6,203 nt of DNA from Saprospiraceae bacterium (GCA_020630045.1 JAHDCE010000184.1:1-6203); one strand, 5' to 3'. Positions 1 through 6,159 are shown, numbered from the stretch's first letter. The notes: generated by a model from the letters alone, not told the origin. Numbers and translations are program-made.

Positions 1-2
1 GG

Positions 3-77
3 ATATTGGATGGATTTGACGGGGTCGTTTATGAAATGACCTCTGATAAGTACTCTAGTTTATATGTCGATACTTAA
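3..77 (+). CDS. C-terminal end of an unidentified upstream gene (partial)
   Basis: The frame starting at base 3 is open for 24 codons from the window edge and ends with TAA at 75-77. The tail contains DGFDGVVYEM and ends SSLYVDT. The other two forward frames stop within the first 40 bases, and the frame ends just before an AT-rich gap with a promoter box, as a gene end would. The family cannot be told from 24 residues. An open stretch this short could also arise by chance, so the call is moderate. Confidence 0.5.
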   Translation: MLDGFDGVVYEMTSDKYSSLYVDT

Positions 78-91
78 TTGGATTTGAATAT

Positions 92-125
92 AAATTTGAT
101 GACTCACACACAAGAAATCAAATTT
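92..125. repeat. Perfect 9-bp inverted repeat with 16-base spacer, upstream of the aminotransferase
   Basis: AAATTTGAT at 92-100 is matched by its exact reverse complement ATCAAATTT at 117-125. It lies after the upstream gene's stop and six bases before the -7 box at 131-138. It could be an operator, or the stem of an AT-rich hairpin ending the upstream transcript. The long loop and the lack of a following T-run argue against a classical intrinsic terminator. The repeat is seen directly; its role is inferred. Confidence 0.4.
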
Positions 126-130
126 CGACG

Positions 131-138
131 TATTTTTG
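131..138 (+). promoter_or_regulatory. Bacteroidetes -7 box for the aminotransferase
   Basis: TATTTTTG fits TAnnTTTG and ends 25 bases before the ATG at 164, predicting a leader of about 20 bases. No clear TTG -33 element lies at the usual distance, so the call rests on the -7 match and its position. Confidence 0.55.
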
Positions 139-163
139 TCATCACGCAAATGAGAAACTGTTA

Positions 164-1303
164 ATGAATATACCTACCAAGTTACCTCAAATAGGGCAGA
201 GCATCTTTACCAAGATGAGTATGTTGGCTACTGAATATAATGCCATCAATTTGTCTCAAGGATTCCCTGATTTTGATTGTGCCGACCCACTCAAAAAGTT
301 GGTGACTCATTATATGAATGAGGGATTCAATCAATATGCTCCCTCTCCCGGATTGCCTCAGTTACGACAAGCCATTGCAAAAAATGCCATGCAGAAGTAT
401 GGTGTTAATTGTGATGAAGAGGATATTACGATTACATCAGGAGCTACGCAAGCATTGTTTGCCGCCATCACCTGTATCGTCAAACCCGGAGACGAGGTGA
501 TTTTGATAGAGCCGGCTTATGATAGTTACAAACCGGTTATTCAACTAGCGGGGGGGATGGCCCGATCCTACGAATTGTCTGCACCGGATTACAAGATTGA
601 TTGGACGGCTTTTGCAAAATTCATTACGATTAAGACGCGGTTGATCATCATCAATAATCCGCATAATCCTACGGGTAAAGTATTGGAGAAAGAGGATTTG
701 ATTCAATTGCAAAAGCTGGTTCAGGGAACGGATATCGTCATTTTGAGTGATGAGGTATATGAGCAAATGGTGTTTGACGGAAAGGAACATTGGAGTGTCT
801 TACGGTTTCCTGAATTGAGGGAACGGAGTTTCATCACCTATTCTTTTGGAAAAACATTTCATGCGACCGGGTGGAAGATGGGATATTGTATCGCTCCGCC
901 GGCTTTGACCAAGGAGTTTCGGCGAGTACACCAATTCATTGTTTTTTCGGTAAACACACCGATTCAATATGCATTGGCGAACTATATCACCGATCCAGCG
1001 ACTTTTCAAGGAGTGAGTGATATGTACGAGCAGAAAAGGAACTTGTTCATGGAAGTGACTGCCGGTTCACGTTTGAAACCGATTCACTGTGAAGGCTCCT
1101 ATTTCATGCTATTCGATTACTCCGATATATCCGACGAACCGGATACCGAATTCGCAATTCGAATGACGAAAGAATTCGGCGTAGCGGCTATTCCCGTTTC
1201 TCCGTTCTACTCTTCCAAATTGGATGAAAAAGTAATCCGACTTTGCTTCGCGAAGCAAGATGAGGTGCTTCGTAAGGCAGGAGAGTTACTTTGTAAGATG
1301 TAA
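164..1303 (+). CDS. Methionine aminotransferase (YbdL-like), PLP fold type I
   Basis: A pyridoxal-phosphate enzyme of aminotransferase class I/II, probably cytosolic, that moves the amino group of methionine or an aromatic amino acid to a 2-oxo acid. Motifs in order: SQGFPDF (31-37), which marks the methionine/kynurenine aminotransferase branch; TSGATQA (91-97) at the cofactor phosphate; NNPHNPTG (164-171); SDEVYE (195-200) with Asp196 and Tyr199 facing the cofactor ring; SFGKTFHATGWK (227-238) with Schiff-base Lys230; and RLCFAK near the end with carboxylate-binding Arg359. The 379 residues are full length for the family, with no break. The ATG at 164 suits the promoter box at 131-138, and there is no Shine-Dalgarno. 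The gene ends one base from the convergent gene. The family assignment is firm. Methionine preference is inferred from resemblance to E. coli YbdL; a kynurenine or glutamine transaminase is the alternative. Confidence 0.92.
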   Translation: MNIPTKLPQIGQSIFTKMSMLATEYNAINLSQGFPDFDCADPLKKLVTHYMNEGFNQYAPSPGLPQLRQAIAKNAMQKYGVNCDEEDITITSGATQALFAAITCIVKPGDEVILIEPAYDSYKPVIQLAGGMARSYELSAPDYKIDWTAFAKFITIKTRLIIINNPHNPTGKVLEKEDLIQLQKLVQGTDIVILSDEVYEQMVFDGKEHWSVLRFPELRERSFITYSFGKTFHATGWKMGYCIAPPALTKEFRRVHQFIVFSVNTPIQYALANYITDPATFQGVSDMYEQKRNLFMEVTAGSRLKPIHCEGSYFMLFDYSDISDEPDTEFAIRMTKEFGVAAIPVSPFYSSKLDEKVIRLCFAKQDEVLRKAGELLCKM

Positions 1304-1304
1304 G

Positions 1305-3101
1305 TTATTCGTGTTCTCTCACGTTTTTCGCTAAAATCGGCCTGTAATTCAATGAGGTGAAATAATGTTTGATTTCACCATATCGATCATTTTCTCGCTC
1401 CTTGACGAGATGAACCCAGTGTACTGCCAAATCATTACTTTCATTGTCTTCGGTGATATATTCCAATACGGCTACTTTCCGCATGGGGTCTTCGGAAAGG
1501 ATGTGGCGGACTTCAAACCAATCCGGCCCCTTAGCGGTCATTCGCTTGATGGCGCCAAATCGTTTTCCTTTTTGTTTTTCTAGGATTTCTTTACCCATCT
1601 CAGCGAGATTGGATTCCCTTTCGTCTAGTTTGCCTCTGACGGTTTGGCTAACCGTATCAGGATAGTTTAGCCAATTTTGATAAGTCTTCTTTTTTGCTCC
1701 TTCAATGCCGCCGAAACCTTTGAGGGTTTTGGCAGCAACCTCTAGGTATTCCTTAATTTCCCGATCCTCCGGAAATAACAAAGCGACTCCTTTGAGGTAT
1801 AATTCATCCGCTAGTAGTTTTTGGTAGGATTTGATCGGTTTCATATCGCCTGAATCCATGTCGAATTCGACTTGGTATTCATCCCTTCTATCAAAGAACT
1901 GTTTTTTATTTTCTTCGACTCTTTTTTTGAAAAAGTTGAGGGTCGTTACACTTGATGTCAAACCGACATAGGGCGAGTCTCCATCCAGTATTTTTTCACC
2001 CTTACTCACCACTTGTTGTAAGTTGTTCCAAGCTGTCCGGATTTTTGCGGAACCACCTTCCATGATTCGTTCCTTGATTTCTTGATAAAATTGCTCGAAC
2101 TGGATTTGCTGATAAGGGCTAGTGTTATTATGACCGTAAGTTCGGAGTTTATGAATGAGTTCCTCCAGGTCGTGCATGTACTTGTCAATCGGAGTCGTTG
2201 CCTCGATAAATGCACTGATTTTTTTATTCCTCGCTTGGGCTTTGGCAGAAAGATTATCGTATTCTTCGGTATATCGTTTTATCGCCGCATCGTCCTTTCC
2301 TTTTAAATGTCGATCCAGTAAATTATTGAACTCTTGTCGGGAAGGTTCGATGTCAATGGCTTCTTCTTCCAATACTTTTTTTCGGATTCCATTCATGAAA
2401 CCCTCTACTTTTTGGGTGGAGTCGCCCAAGGAGGCATTGCCTTTTTTCTCCGCCAATTTTTGTTTCAACGCATCGAGTTCCGCTTGCATCTTATCTGCCG
2501 CTGTGGCGTCTAATGCACGGAGTTTTTCTACACGTCCATAGCGGGCTTCAATATCGCTATTGGTGAAGACAATCCGCCCCTCGTCCAATTCCGAGTTTTT
2601 CGAATCCAAAAACGATTTCAACTTGTCAACCAATTCGTCCCGTTCGTTTCCGGATTTAGCGCGCTCAATTCGTTGGTTGAGCTGTTCGATTTTTTCTCTG
2701 GATTCTTCCGCTAAACCGGCGTCGATTTTTTCTAACTTTTTAATGAATTTGGCGGCACTTTCGGGATTTCCATATCTTCTTGGGGGTTCCGGAGCCTCCA
2801 GTTGTTCTTCGATTTCATCGAATATTTTTTCGATGCGTTCCATGAGCTTGGCAATTTCTCCTTCCTCTTTCGCTTCATCTACTTCAGCTGCTAGCAAGTC
2901 ATATTGGGATTGCATTCGCTCTGCCAATCCGCTGTCCTTCCGACTGACTTTACGGATGCGGCCTTTGGCTTTGGACAAGTAGCGTCCACCTTTTTCCATA
3001 TCCGCCAAAGCGTTTTGGATATCTTCGTTGAATGCTACTATTTGTTTAGCGTCCCGCTCGTCTTCATGGTCGGAGGGGATTGGGGTGACATGAATTCCCA
3101 T
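1305..3101 (-). CDS. Uncharacterised 598-aa repeat-containing helical protein
   Basis: I do not recognise the family. It has no signal peptide or membrane segment and is rich in Glu, Lys and Asp, so it is probably a soluble cytosolic protein. Residues ~20-371 are almost all predicted helix and form about five diverged repeats of ~71 residues (separate entry). Residues ~372-511 form another helical region with the motif ALLFPEDREIKEYLE and the stretch KTLKGFGGIEGAKKK. Residues ~512-598 look like a small alpha/beta domain (KGPDWFEVRHI, KVAVLEYIT, VHWVHLVKE, YFTSLNYRPIL). The ATG at 3101 lies 34 bases after a TAnnTTTG box. The gene converges on the aminotransferase with one base between the stops and precedes no minus-strand partner. 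The long frame with a promoter and internal repeats makes it a real gene. A scaffolding or filament-like role is only a guess. Confidence 0.88.
   Translation of the reverse strand: MGIHVTPIPSDHEDERDAKQIVAFNEDIQNALADMEKGGRYLSKAKGRIRKVSRKDSGLAERMQSQYDLLAAEVDEAKEEGEIAKLMERIEKIFDEIEEQLEAPEPPRRYGNPESAAKFIKKLEKIDAGLAEESREKIEQLNQRIERAKSGNERDELVDKLKSFLDSKNSELDEGRIVFTNSDIEARYGRVEKLRALDATAADKMQAELDALKQKLAEKKGNASLGDSTQKVEGFMNGIRKKVLEEEAIDIEPSRQEFNNLLDRHLKGKDDAAIKRYTEEYDNLSAKAQARNKKISAFIEATTPIDKYMHDLEELIHKLRTYGHNNTSPYQQIQFEQFYQEIKERIMEGGSAKIRTAWNNLQQVVSKGEKILDGDSPYVGLTSSVTTLNFFKKRVEENKKQFFDRRDEYQVEFDMDSGDMKPIKSYQKLLADELYLKGVALLFPEDREIKEYLEVAAKTLKGFGGIEGAKKKTYQNWLNYPDTVSQTVRGKLDERESNLAEMGKEILEKQKGKRFGAIKRMTAKGPDWFEVRHILSEDPMRKVAVLEYITEDNESNDLAVHWVHLVKERENDRYGEIKHYFTSLNYRPILAKNVREHE
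1989..3044 (-). repeat. Five diverged ~71-residue helical repeats inside the 598-aa protein
   Basis: Approximate units are residues 20-81, 82-152, 153-222, 223-294 and 295-371. The anchor is an aromatic/aliphatic, acidic or Asn, any, Leu motif: YDLL (Leu70), IEQL (Leu141), LDAL (Leu212), YDNL (Leu284), WNNL (Leu361). Spacings are 71, 71, 72 and 77. About 14 residues before it sits an Asp-led, Ala-rich segment: DSGLAERM (Asp56), DAGLAEES (Asp127), DATAADKM (Asp198), DDAAIKRY (Asp270); the fifth unit is weaker (GGSAKIRT, 349-356). Each unit appears to be helix, loop, helix. The repeats are at protein level only, which indicates old duplication. Aligned by eye. Confidence 0.65.
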
Positions 3102-3135
3102 TATCGTGTTTTTGTTTGGTGATGAAATGACTCCC

Positions 3136-3143
3136 CAAATATA
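3136..3143 (-). promoter_or_regulatory. Bacteroidetes -7 box for the 598-aa protein gene
   Basis: On the minus strand TATATTTG fits TAnnTTTG, with 34 bases between it and the ATG at 3101. This predicts a leader of about 28-30 bases and means the gene need not depend on read-through from pyrC. No clear -33 TTG at the expected distance. Confidence 0.5.
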
Positions 3144-3158
3144 ATGGATTTTCTATTT

Positions 3159-3170
3159 CGCCGGAAGGCG
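3159..3170 (-). terminator. Small GC hairpin after pyrC, possible weak terminator
   Basis: CGCC (3159-3162) and GGCG (3167-3170) pair around a four-base loop, 16 bases beyond the pyrC stop and before the next gene's promoter box. The stem is only four base pairs and no T-run follows on the minus strand, so it is not a canonical intrinsic terminator. It is listed because it is the only hairpin found in this 84-base gap. Confidence 0.2.
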
Positions 3171-3185
3171 GACAAAAGAAGGTGC

Positions 3186-4520
3186 TTAATTATCAAATTG
3201 AACCCGCATTCCCTTTTTGTTTTCATTGAACCCGCCACGCTCGTATGCAAGGTGGCCACTGACGATGGTATGTGTGACCCGACCTTGGAAAGTGTGTCCC
3301 TCAAACGGAGACCAACTACATTTGTAATGGATGTTGCTTTTGTTCACCGTCCATTTTTCGTTAAGATCTACCAATGCCAAATCGGCCCAATACCCTTCCC
3401 TGATGTAACCTCGTTCCCTGACATTAAAGCAAATTGCCGGTGCATGACACATTTTTTCTATGATTCGCTCCAAGGAGATTTGACCTTGTTGGTAGAATTC
3501 CAACATTACGTTAAGGGAGTGTTGAACCAAGGGGACACCAGAAGGGGCATTGAAGTAGGTTCCTTGTTTTTCTTCCCAAGTATGTGGAGCGTGATCCGTA
3601 GCGATAATGTCCAGTCGATTATCGAGTAATGCAGGTAAAAATGCGGAACGATGGGATTCATCTTTAATGGCCGGATTGCATTTGATTTGTGTTCCCAAAT
3701 CCGCATATCTGTCACTGTTGAAGTACAAGTGATGAACGCAAAGTTCCGAAGTGATCCTTTTTTCCGCCAAGGGGATATCATTCCTGAAAAGGTCCAATTC
3801 ATCCACAGTGGATATATGGAGGATATGTAATCGGGTATTGTGCTTCTTGGCCAAGTCTACCGCTAAGGAAGAAGATATCAAACACCCTTCTGTATTCCTG
3901 ATGATAGGGTGGTATTCGACAGGTACGTCTTCCCCGTATTTTGCACGGTAAGCCTCCATATTGTTACGGATAGTCGCCTCGTCTTCGCAATGGGTAGCGA
4001 TGAGCATGGGAACTTTTGAAAACAGGTTGTCGAGTGTCGTGGCGTCATCCACTAACATATTTCCCGTACTGGAACCCATGAATATTTTGACACCGCAAAC
4101 ATTTTCCGGATCGGTTTTGAGTACCTCTTCGACATTGTCATTCGATGCCCCCATGAAAAATGAATAGTTCGAGAGCGATTTCCTTGAGGCAATATCGTAT
4201 TTGTCCTGTAAAAGCGCTTGGGTCAAGGCAGCCGGTTTGGTATTCGGCATTTCCATATAAGTCGTCACTCCTCCTGCTACAGCGGAACGGGGTTCCGTAT
4301 ACAAATCGGATTTGTGAGTCAGTCCGGGTTCACGAAAGTGAACTTGGTCGTCGATGATGCCCGGGATAAGATGTAAACCGGTAGCGTCTATTTCCCGATC
4401 GGCTTGTATGTCGATGGTGCTTGCGATTTTTTCGATCCGACCGTTTTTGATTAAAACATCACTGGCTGTGATTTTGCCTTCGTTGACGATACGTGTGTTC
4501 TTGATAAGGATAGACGACAT
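3186..4520 (-). CDS. pyrC: Dihydroorotase (PyrC, Bacteroidetes type)
   Basis: Catalyses the reversible cyclisation of N-carbamoyl-L-aspartate to dihydroorotate, third step of de novo UMP synthesis, in the cytosol. A metal-dependent amidohydrolase of 444 residues, normal length for the family. Motifs: DDQVHFREPG (57-66), with Gln59 in place of the first His of the usual HxH, then His61 and Arg63; MPNT (91-94) for substrate; Lys145 in GVKIFMGSS, expected to be the carbamylated bridging lysine; His177 (ATHCED); His235 (LHILHIS); CNPAIKDE (281-288); catalytic Asp309 in ATDHAPH. The ATG at 4520 (MSSILIKN) is chosen over an in-frame ATG at 4607: it matches the family N-terminus, the upstream choice would overlap the hydrolase gene, and a promoter box at 4544-4551 lies between the two. 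An allantoinase or hydantoinase is the alternative, less likely given the overall Bacteroidetes PyrC resemblance. Confidence 0.93.
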   Translation of the reverse strand: MSSILIKNTRIVNEGKITASDVLIKNGRIEKIASTIDIQADREIDATGLHLIPGIIDDQVHFREPGLTHKSDLYTEPRSAVAGGVTTYMEMPNTKPAALTQALLQDKYDIASRKSLSNYSFFMGASNDNVEEVLKTDPENVCGVKIFMGSSTGNMLVDDATTLDNLFSKVPMLIATHCEDEATIRNNMEAYRAKYGEDVPVEYHPIIRNTEGCLISSSLAVDLAKKHNTRLHILHISTVDELDLFRNDIPLAEKRITSELCVHHLYFNSDRYADLGTQIKCNPAIKDESHRSAFLPALLDNRLDIIATDHAPHTWEEKQGTYFNAPSGVPLVQHSLNVMLEFYQQGQISLERIIEKMCHAPAICFNVRERGYIREGYWADLALVDLNEKWTVNKSNIHYKCSWSPFEGHTFQGRVTHTIVSGHLAYERGGFNENKKGMRVQFDN

Positions 4521-4543
4521 GATATTGTGTAATTTTGTTGGGG

Positions 4544-4551
4544 CAAAAGTA
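4544..4551 (-). promoter_or_regulatory. Bacteroidetes -7 box for pyrC
   Basis: On the minus strand TACTTTTG fits TAnnTTTG, with 23 bases to the ATG at 4520. It lies downstream of the alternative ATG at 4607, which supports the shorter PyrC start and suggests pyrC has its own transcript even though the hydrolase gene ends only 67 bases upstream. Confidence 0.55.
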
Positions 4552-4587
4552 ATCAACATATTCCTGAAAAGGGAAATGACTTTTGAC

Positions 4588-5451
4588 TCATCCGATGAAT
4601 TTTTCAATCAATTGATTCACCTCTTCCGGACAATCTTGGTGTACCCAATGTGTGGCATTCTCCAAGTAGGTCAGGTTTCCATCCATACAATAATCCAAAC
4701 TGTCTTTTGCCATTTTAGGGGTTAAAGCCACATCGTTTTTTCCCCAGATAATTTTGAGCGGAATATCCACTTGCTTTCCTTGGTACAAATTTGCTTGTCG
4801 GGTATTTCTGACCGCCGCCTTGTACCACATGATCATATATTTCAGTGCATTTTCACGAGCCCAGGCTTCCTTGTATTTTTCTAGGTCGCTTTCGCTAAAA
4901 CTTCCTTCCAAGCTGGTCTTTTGAAGTTGTTGTCCTAGGGAATGATATCTGTTACGACGCATACTCCACAGCGGTAAGTATGGGATTTGAAAGTAAAACA
5001 TATACCAACTTTTTAGAAATTGCCGGGGATTTGAAAAAACGGTTTTCTTAAACACCAGAGGGTGTGGGACATTCAGGACGACGGCTTTGGAGAAAAGGTC
5101 GCTTTGCATCAATGCCAAGTGCCAAGTAATAGCAGCTCCCCAGTCGTGTCCTATTATATTGATTTTTTCCTTGTTCAGAAATCGGGTGAGTCGTATGATA
5201 TCTCCTGCGATTTCGGTTATCATATAATCTTTCACCTTTTGGGGCTTGGGCGATTTATTGTACCCGCGCATATCCGGAGCGATTACATGATAGTTTTGAG
5301 AAAAGTATTCGATTTGTTTTCTCCAAGAATACCAAAACTCCGGAAAACCATGCAAGAACATCAGCGTCTTGTTTTCTGGGTTTCCGGCTTCCTTGTAGTG
5401 TAATTTTCCTGCTGGAGTCTCAAAAAAACGGGTTTTGATTTCGACATTCAT
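4588..5451 (-). CDS. Alpha/beta hydrolase, soluble epoxide hydrolase-like
   Basis: A single-domain cytosolic alpha/beta-hydrolase of 287 residues, the usual length for bacterial epoxide hydrolases. Seen: HGFPE (34-38), the oxyanion-hole motif typical of epoxide hydrolases; DMRGYNKSPKP (60-70); nucleophile Asp103 in GHDWGA, where esterases would have Ser; charge-relay Asp240 in WGKND; catalytic His268 in ATHWVHQD. The cap holds aromatic candidates for the two epoxide-activating tyrosines, around Tyr150-Tyr153 and Tyr210 in MWYKAAVRN. An Asp nucleophile also occurs in haloalkane and fluoroacetate dehalogenases, but HGFPE plus cap tyrosines favour epoxide ring opening to a diol. The natural substrate is unknown. 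The start at 5451 (MNVEIKT) is preferred over the in-frame ATG at 5535, which is upstream of the promoter box and overlaps the udk promoter. The neighbouring genes give no clue to substrate. Confidence 0.88.
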   Translation of the reverse strand: MNVEIKTRFFETPAGKLHYKEAGNPENKTLMFLHGFPEFWYSWRKQIEYFSQNYHVIAPDMRGYNKSPKPQKVKDYMITEIAGDIIRLTRFLNKEKINIIGHDWGAAITWHLALMQSDLFSKAVVLNVPHPLVFKKTVFSNPRQFLKSWYMFYFQIPYLPLWSMRRNRYHSLGQQLQKTSLEGSFSESDLEKYKEAWARENALKYMIMWYKAAVRNTRQANLYQGKQVDIPLKIIWGKNDVALTPKMAKDSLDYCMDGNLTYLENATHWVHQDCPEEVNQLIEKFIG

Positions 5452-5474
5452 TCGTAAAAGTGATTTTGATGAAT

Positions 5475-5482
5475 CAAAAATA
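5475..5482 (-). promoter_or_regulatory. Bacteroidetes -7 box for the hydrolase gene
   Basis: On the minus strand TATTTTTG fits TAnnTTTG, 23 bases before the ATG at 5451, the same spacing as for pyrC. It is identical to the box before the aminotransferase. No clear -33 TTG within the usual spacing. Confidence 0.55.
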
Positions 5483-5524
5483 GTTTTTTTGATGTGTCGA
5501 TATTCATTCCAATTGATAATCGTA

Positions 5525-5532
5525 TAACTTTG
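5525..5532 (+). promoter_or_regulatory. udk: Bacteroidetes -7 box for udk, almost touching the start codon
   Basis: TAACTTTG fits TAnnTTTG and ends only six bases before the ATG at 5539. Transcription normally begins a few bases past this element, so the predicted transcript starts within a few bases of the ATG. The other four genes have 23-34 bases here. This also decides the start: the in-frame ATG at 5494 lies upstream of the box. Confidence 0.55.
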
Positions 5533-5538
5533 CACCCC

Positions 5539-6159
5539 ATGGAACAGCGACCATATATCATAGGAATAGTAGGGGGCAGTGGCTCAGGGAAAACCACATT
5601 TATCCGCGATTTGCGGAATCGGTTTGCAGAATCAGATGTTTGTATCGTTTCTCAAGATGATTATTATCGTCCTAGGGAACAACAGCAGGAAGATGCGTTG
5701 GGCGTCAAAAATTTTGATTTGCCCGATTCAATCGACCATGCTTCGTTTCTTTCCGAAATTCAGCAGTTAATCAGTGGTAAGACCGTAGTCCGTAAGGAGT
5801 ATGTCTTCAATAATGCAGAAGCTGAGGCGAAGGAACTGGTCTTCCATCCTGCTCGTGTCATGATTGTGGAAGGGTTGTTTGTTTTCCATTACCAAGAAAT
5901 AGCCGCTTTGTGCGACTTGAAAATATTTTTGGATGCCAAGGAAAACCTGAAAGTCATCCGTCGAATCAAGCGTGATCGTGTGGAGCGGAATTATCCGTTG
6001 GATGATGTGTTGTATCGTTATGAACATCATGTATTACCCACTTTCGAAAAGTATATTTTGCCATACAAAGACGATTCTCATTTGGTTATAAATAACAACG
6101 ACGACTTCAAAGCGGCACTTGAGGTCGTCGTCGGATTTATCCAATCGAAATTGGCTTAA
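5539..6159 (+). CDS. udk: Uridine kinase
   Basis: Phosphorylates uridine (and usually cytidine) to UMP (CMP) with ATP or GTP, for pyrimidine salvage in the cytosol. A P-loop kinase of 206 residues, close to the ~213 of E. coli Udk. Seen: Walker A GGSGSGKTT (12-20); SQDDYYRP (38-45), with the acidic pair expected to act at the nucleoside; NFDLPDSID (58-66), matching the family's substrate-loop segment; VEGLFVF (110-116), the Walker B-like strand; and lid region RRIKRDRVERNY (141-152) with several Arg for phosphate binding. The usual YDxxxHxR stretch before Walker B is replaced by EYVFNNAEAEAKE. The start MEQRPYI matches the family, which normally begins a few residues before the P-loop. Divergent from the hydrolase gene. 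Phosphoribulokinase-like and pantothenate kinases share the fold but fit these motifs less well. Confidence 0.9.
   Translation: MEQRPYIIGIVGGSGSGKTTFIRDLRNRFAESDVCIVSQDDYYRPREQQQEDALGVKNFDLPDSIDHASFLSEIQQLISGKTVVRKEYVFNNAEAEAKELVFHPARVMIVEGLFVFHYQEIAALCDLKIFLDAKENLKVIRRIKRDRVERNYPLDDVLYRYEHHVLPTFEKYILPYKDDSHLVINNNDDFKAALEVVVGFIQSKLA

Noticed and set aside
550..556. Seven-G run in the aminotransferase as a possible phase-variation tract
   Set aside because: It simply encodes Ala-Gly-Gly in frame within a conserved enzyme; seven bases is short for contingency loci.
1281..1320. GAGAG ... CTCTC inverted repeat at the convergent gene ends as a bidirectional terminator
   Set aside because: The stem is only five base pairs with a 30-base loop, within coding sequence and with no flanking T-runs.
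1922..1928. Seven-A run on the minus strand in the repeat protein as a frameshift site
   Set aside because: Codons there are TTC AAA AAA AGA, which does not give a proper slippery heptamer in the zero frame, and the protein continues normally past it.
2155..2982. Two long plus-strand open frames (2155-2541 and 2560-2982) opposite the repeat protein
   Set aside because: Their Ser/Phe-rich composition is what the complement of Glu/Lys-rich coding sequence gives. Neither has a promoter box, and the minus-strand frame explains the whole region.
4354..4725. Plus-strand open frame across the pyrC-hydrolase junction
   Set aside because: It overlaps two well-supported minus-strand enzymes and the pyrC promoter and has no recognisable motif.
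3186..6159. pyrC-hydrolase-udk as a single pyrimidine operon
   Set aside because: udk is on the opposite strand and each gene has its own promoter box; the hydrolase has no known pyrimidine role.
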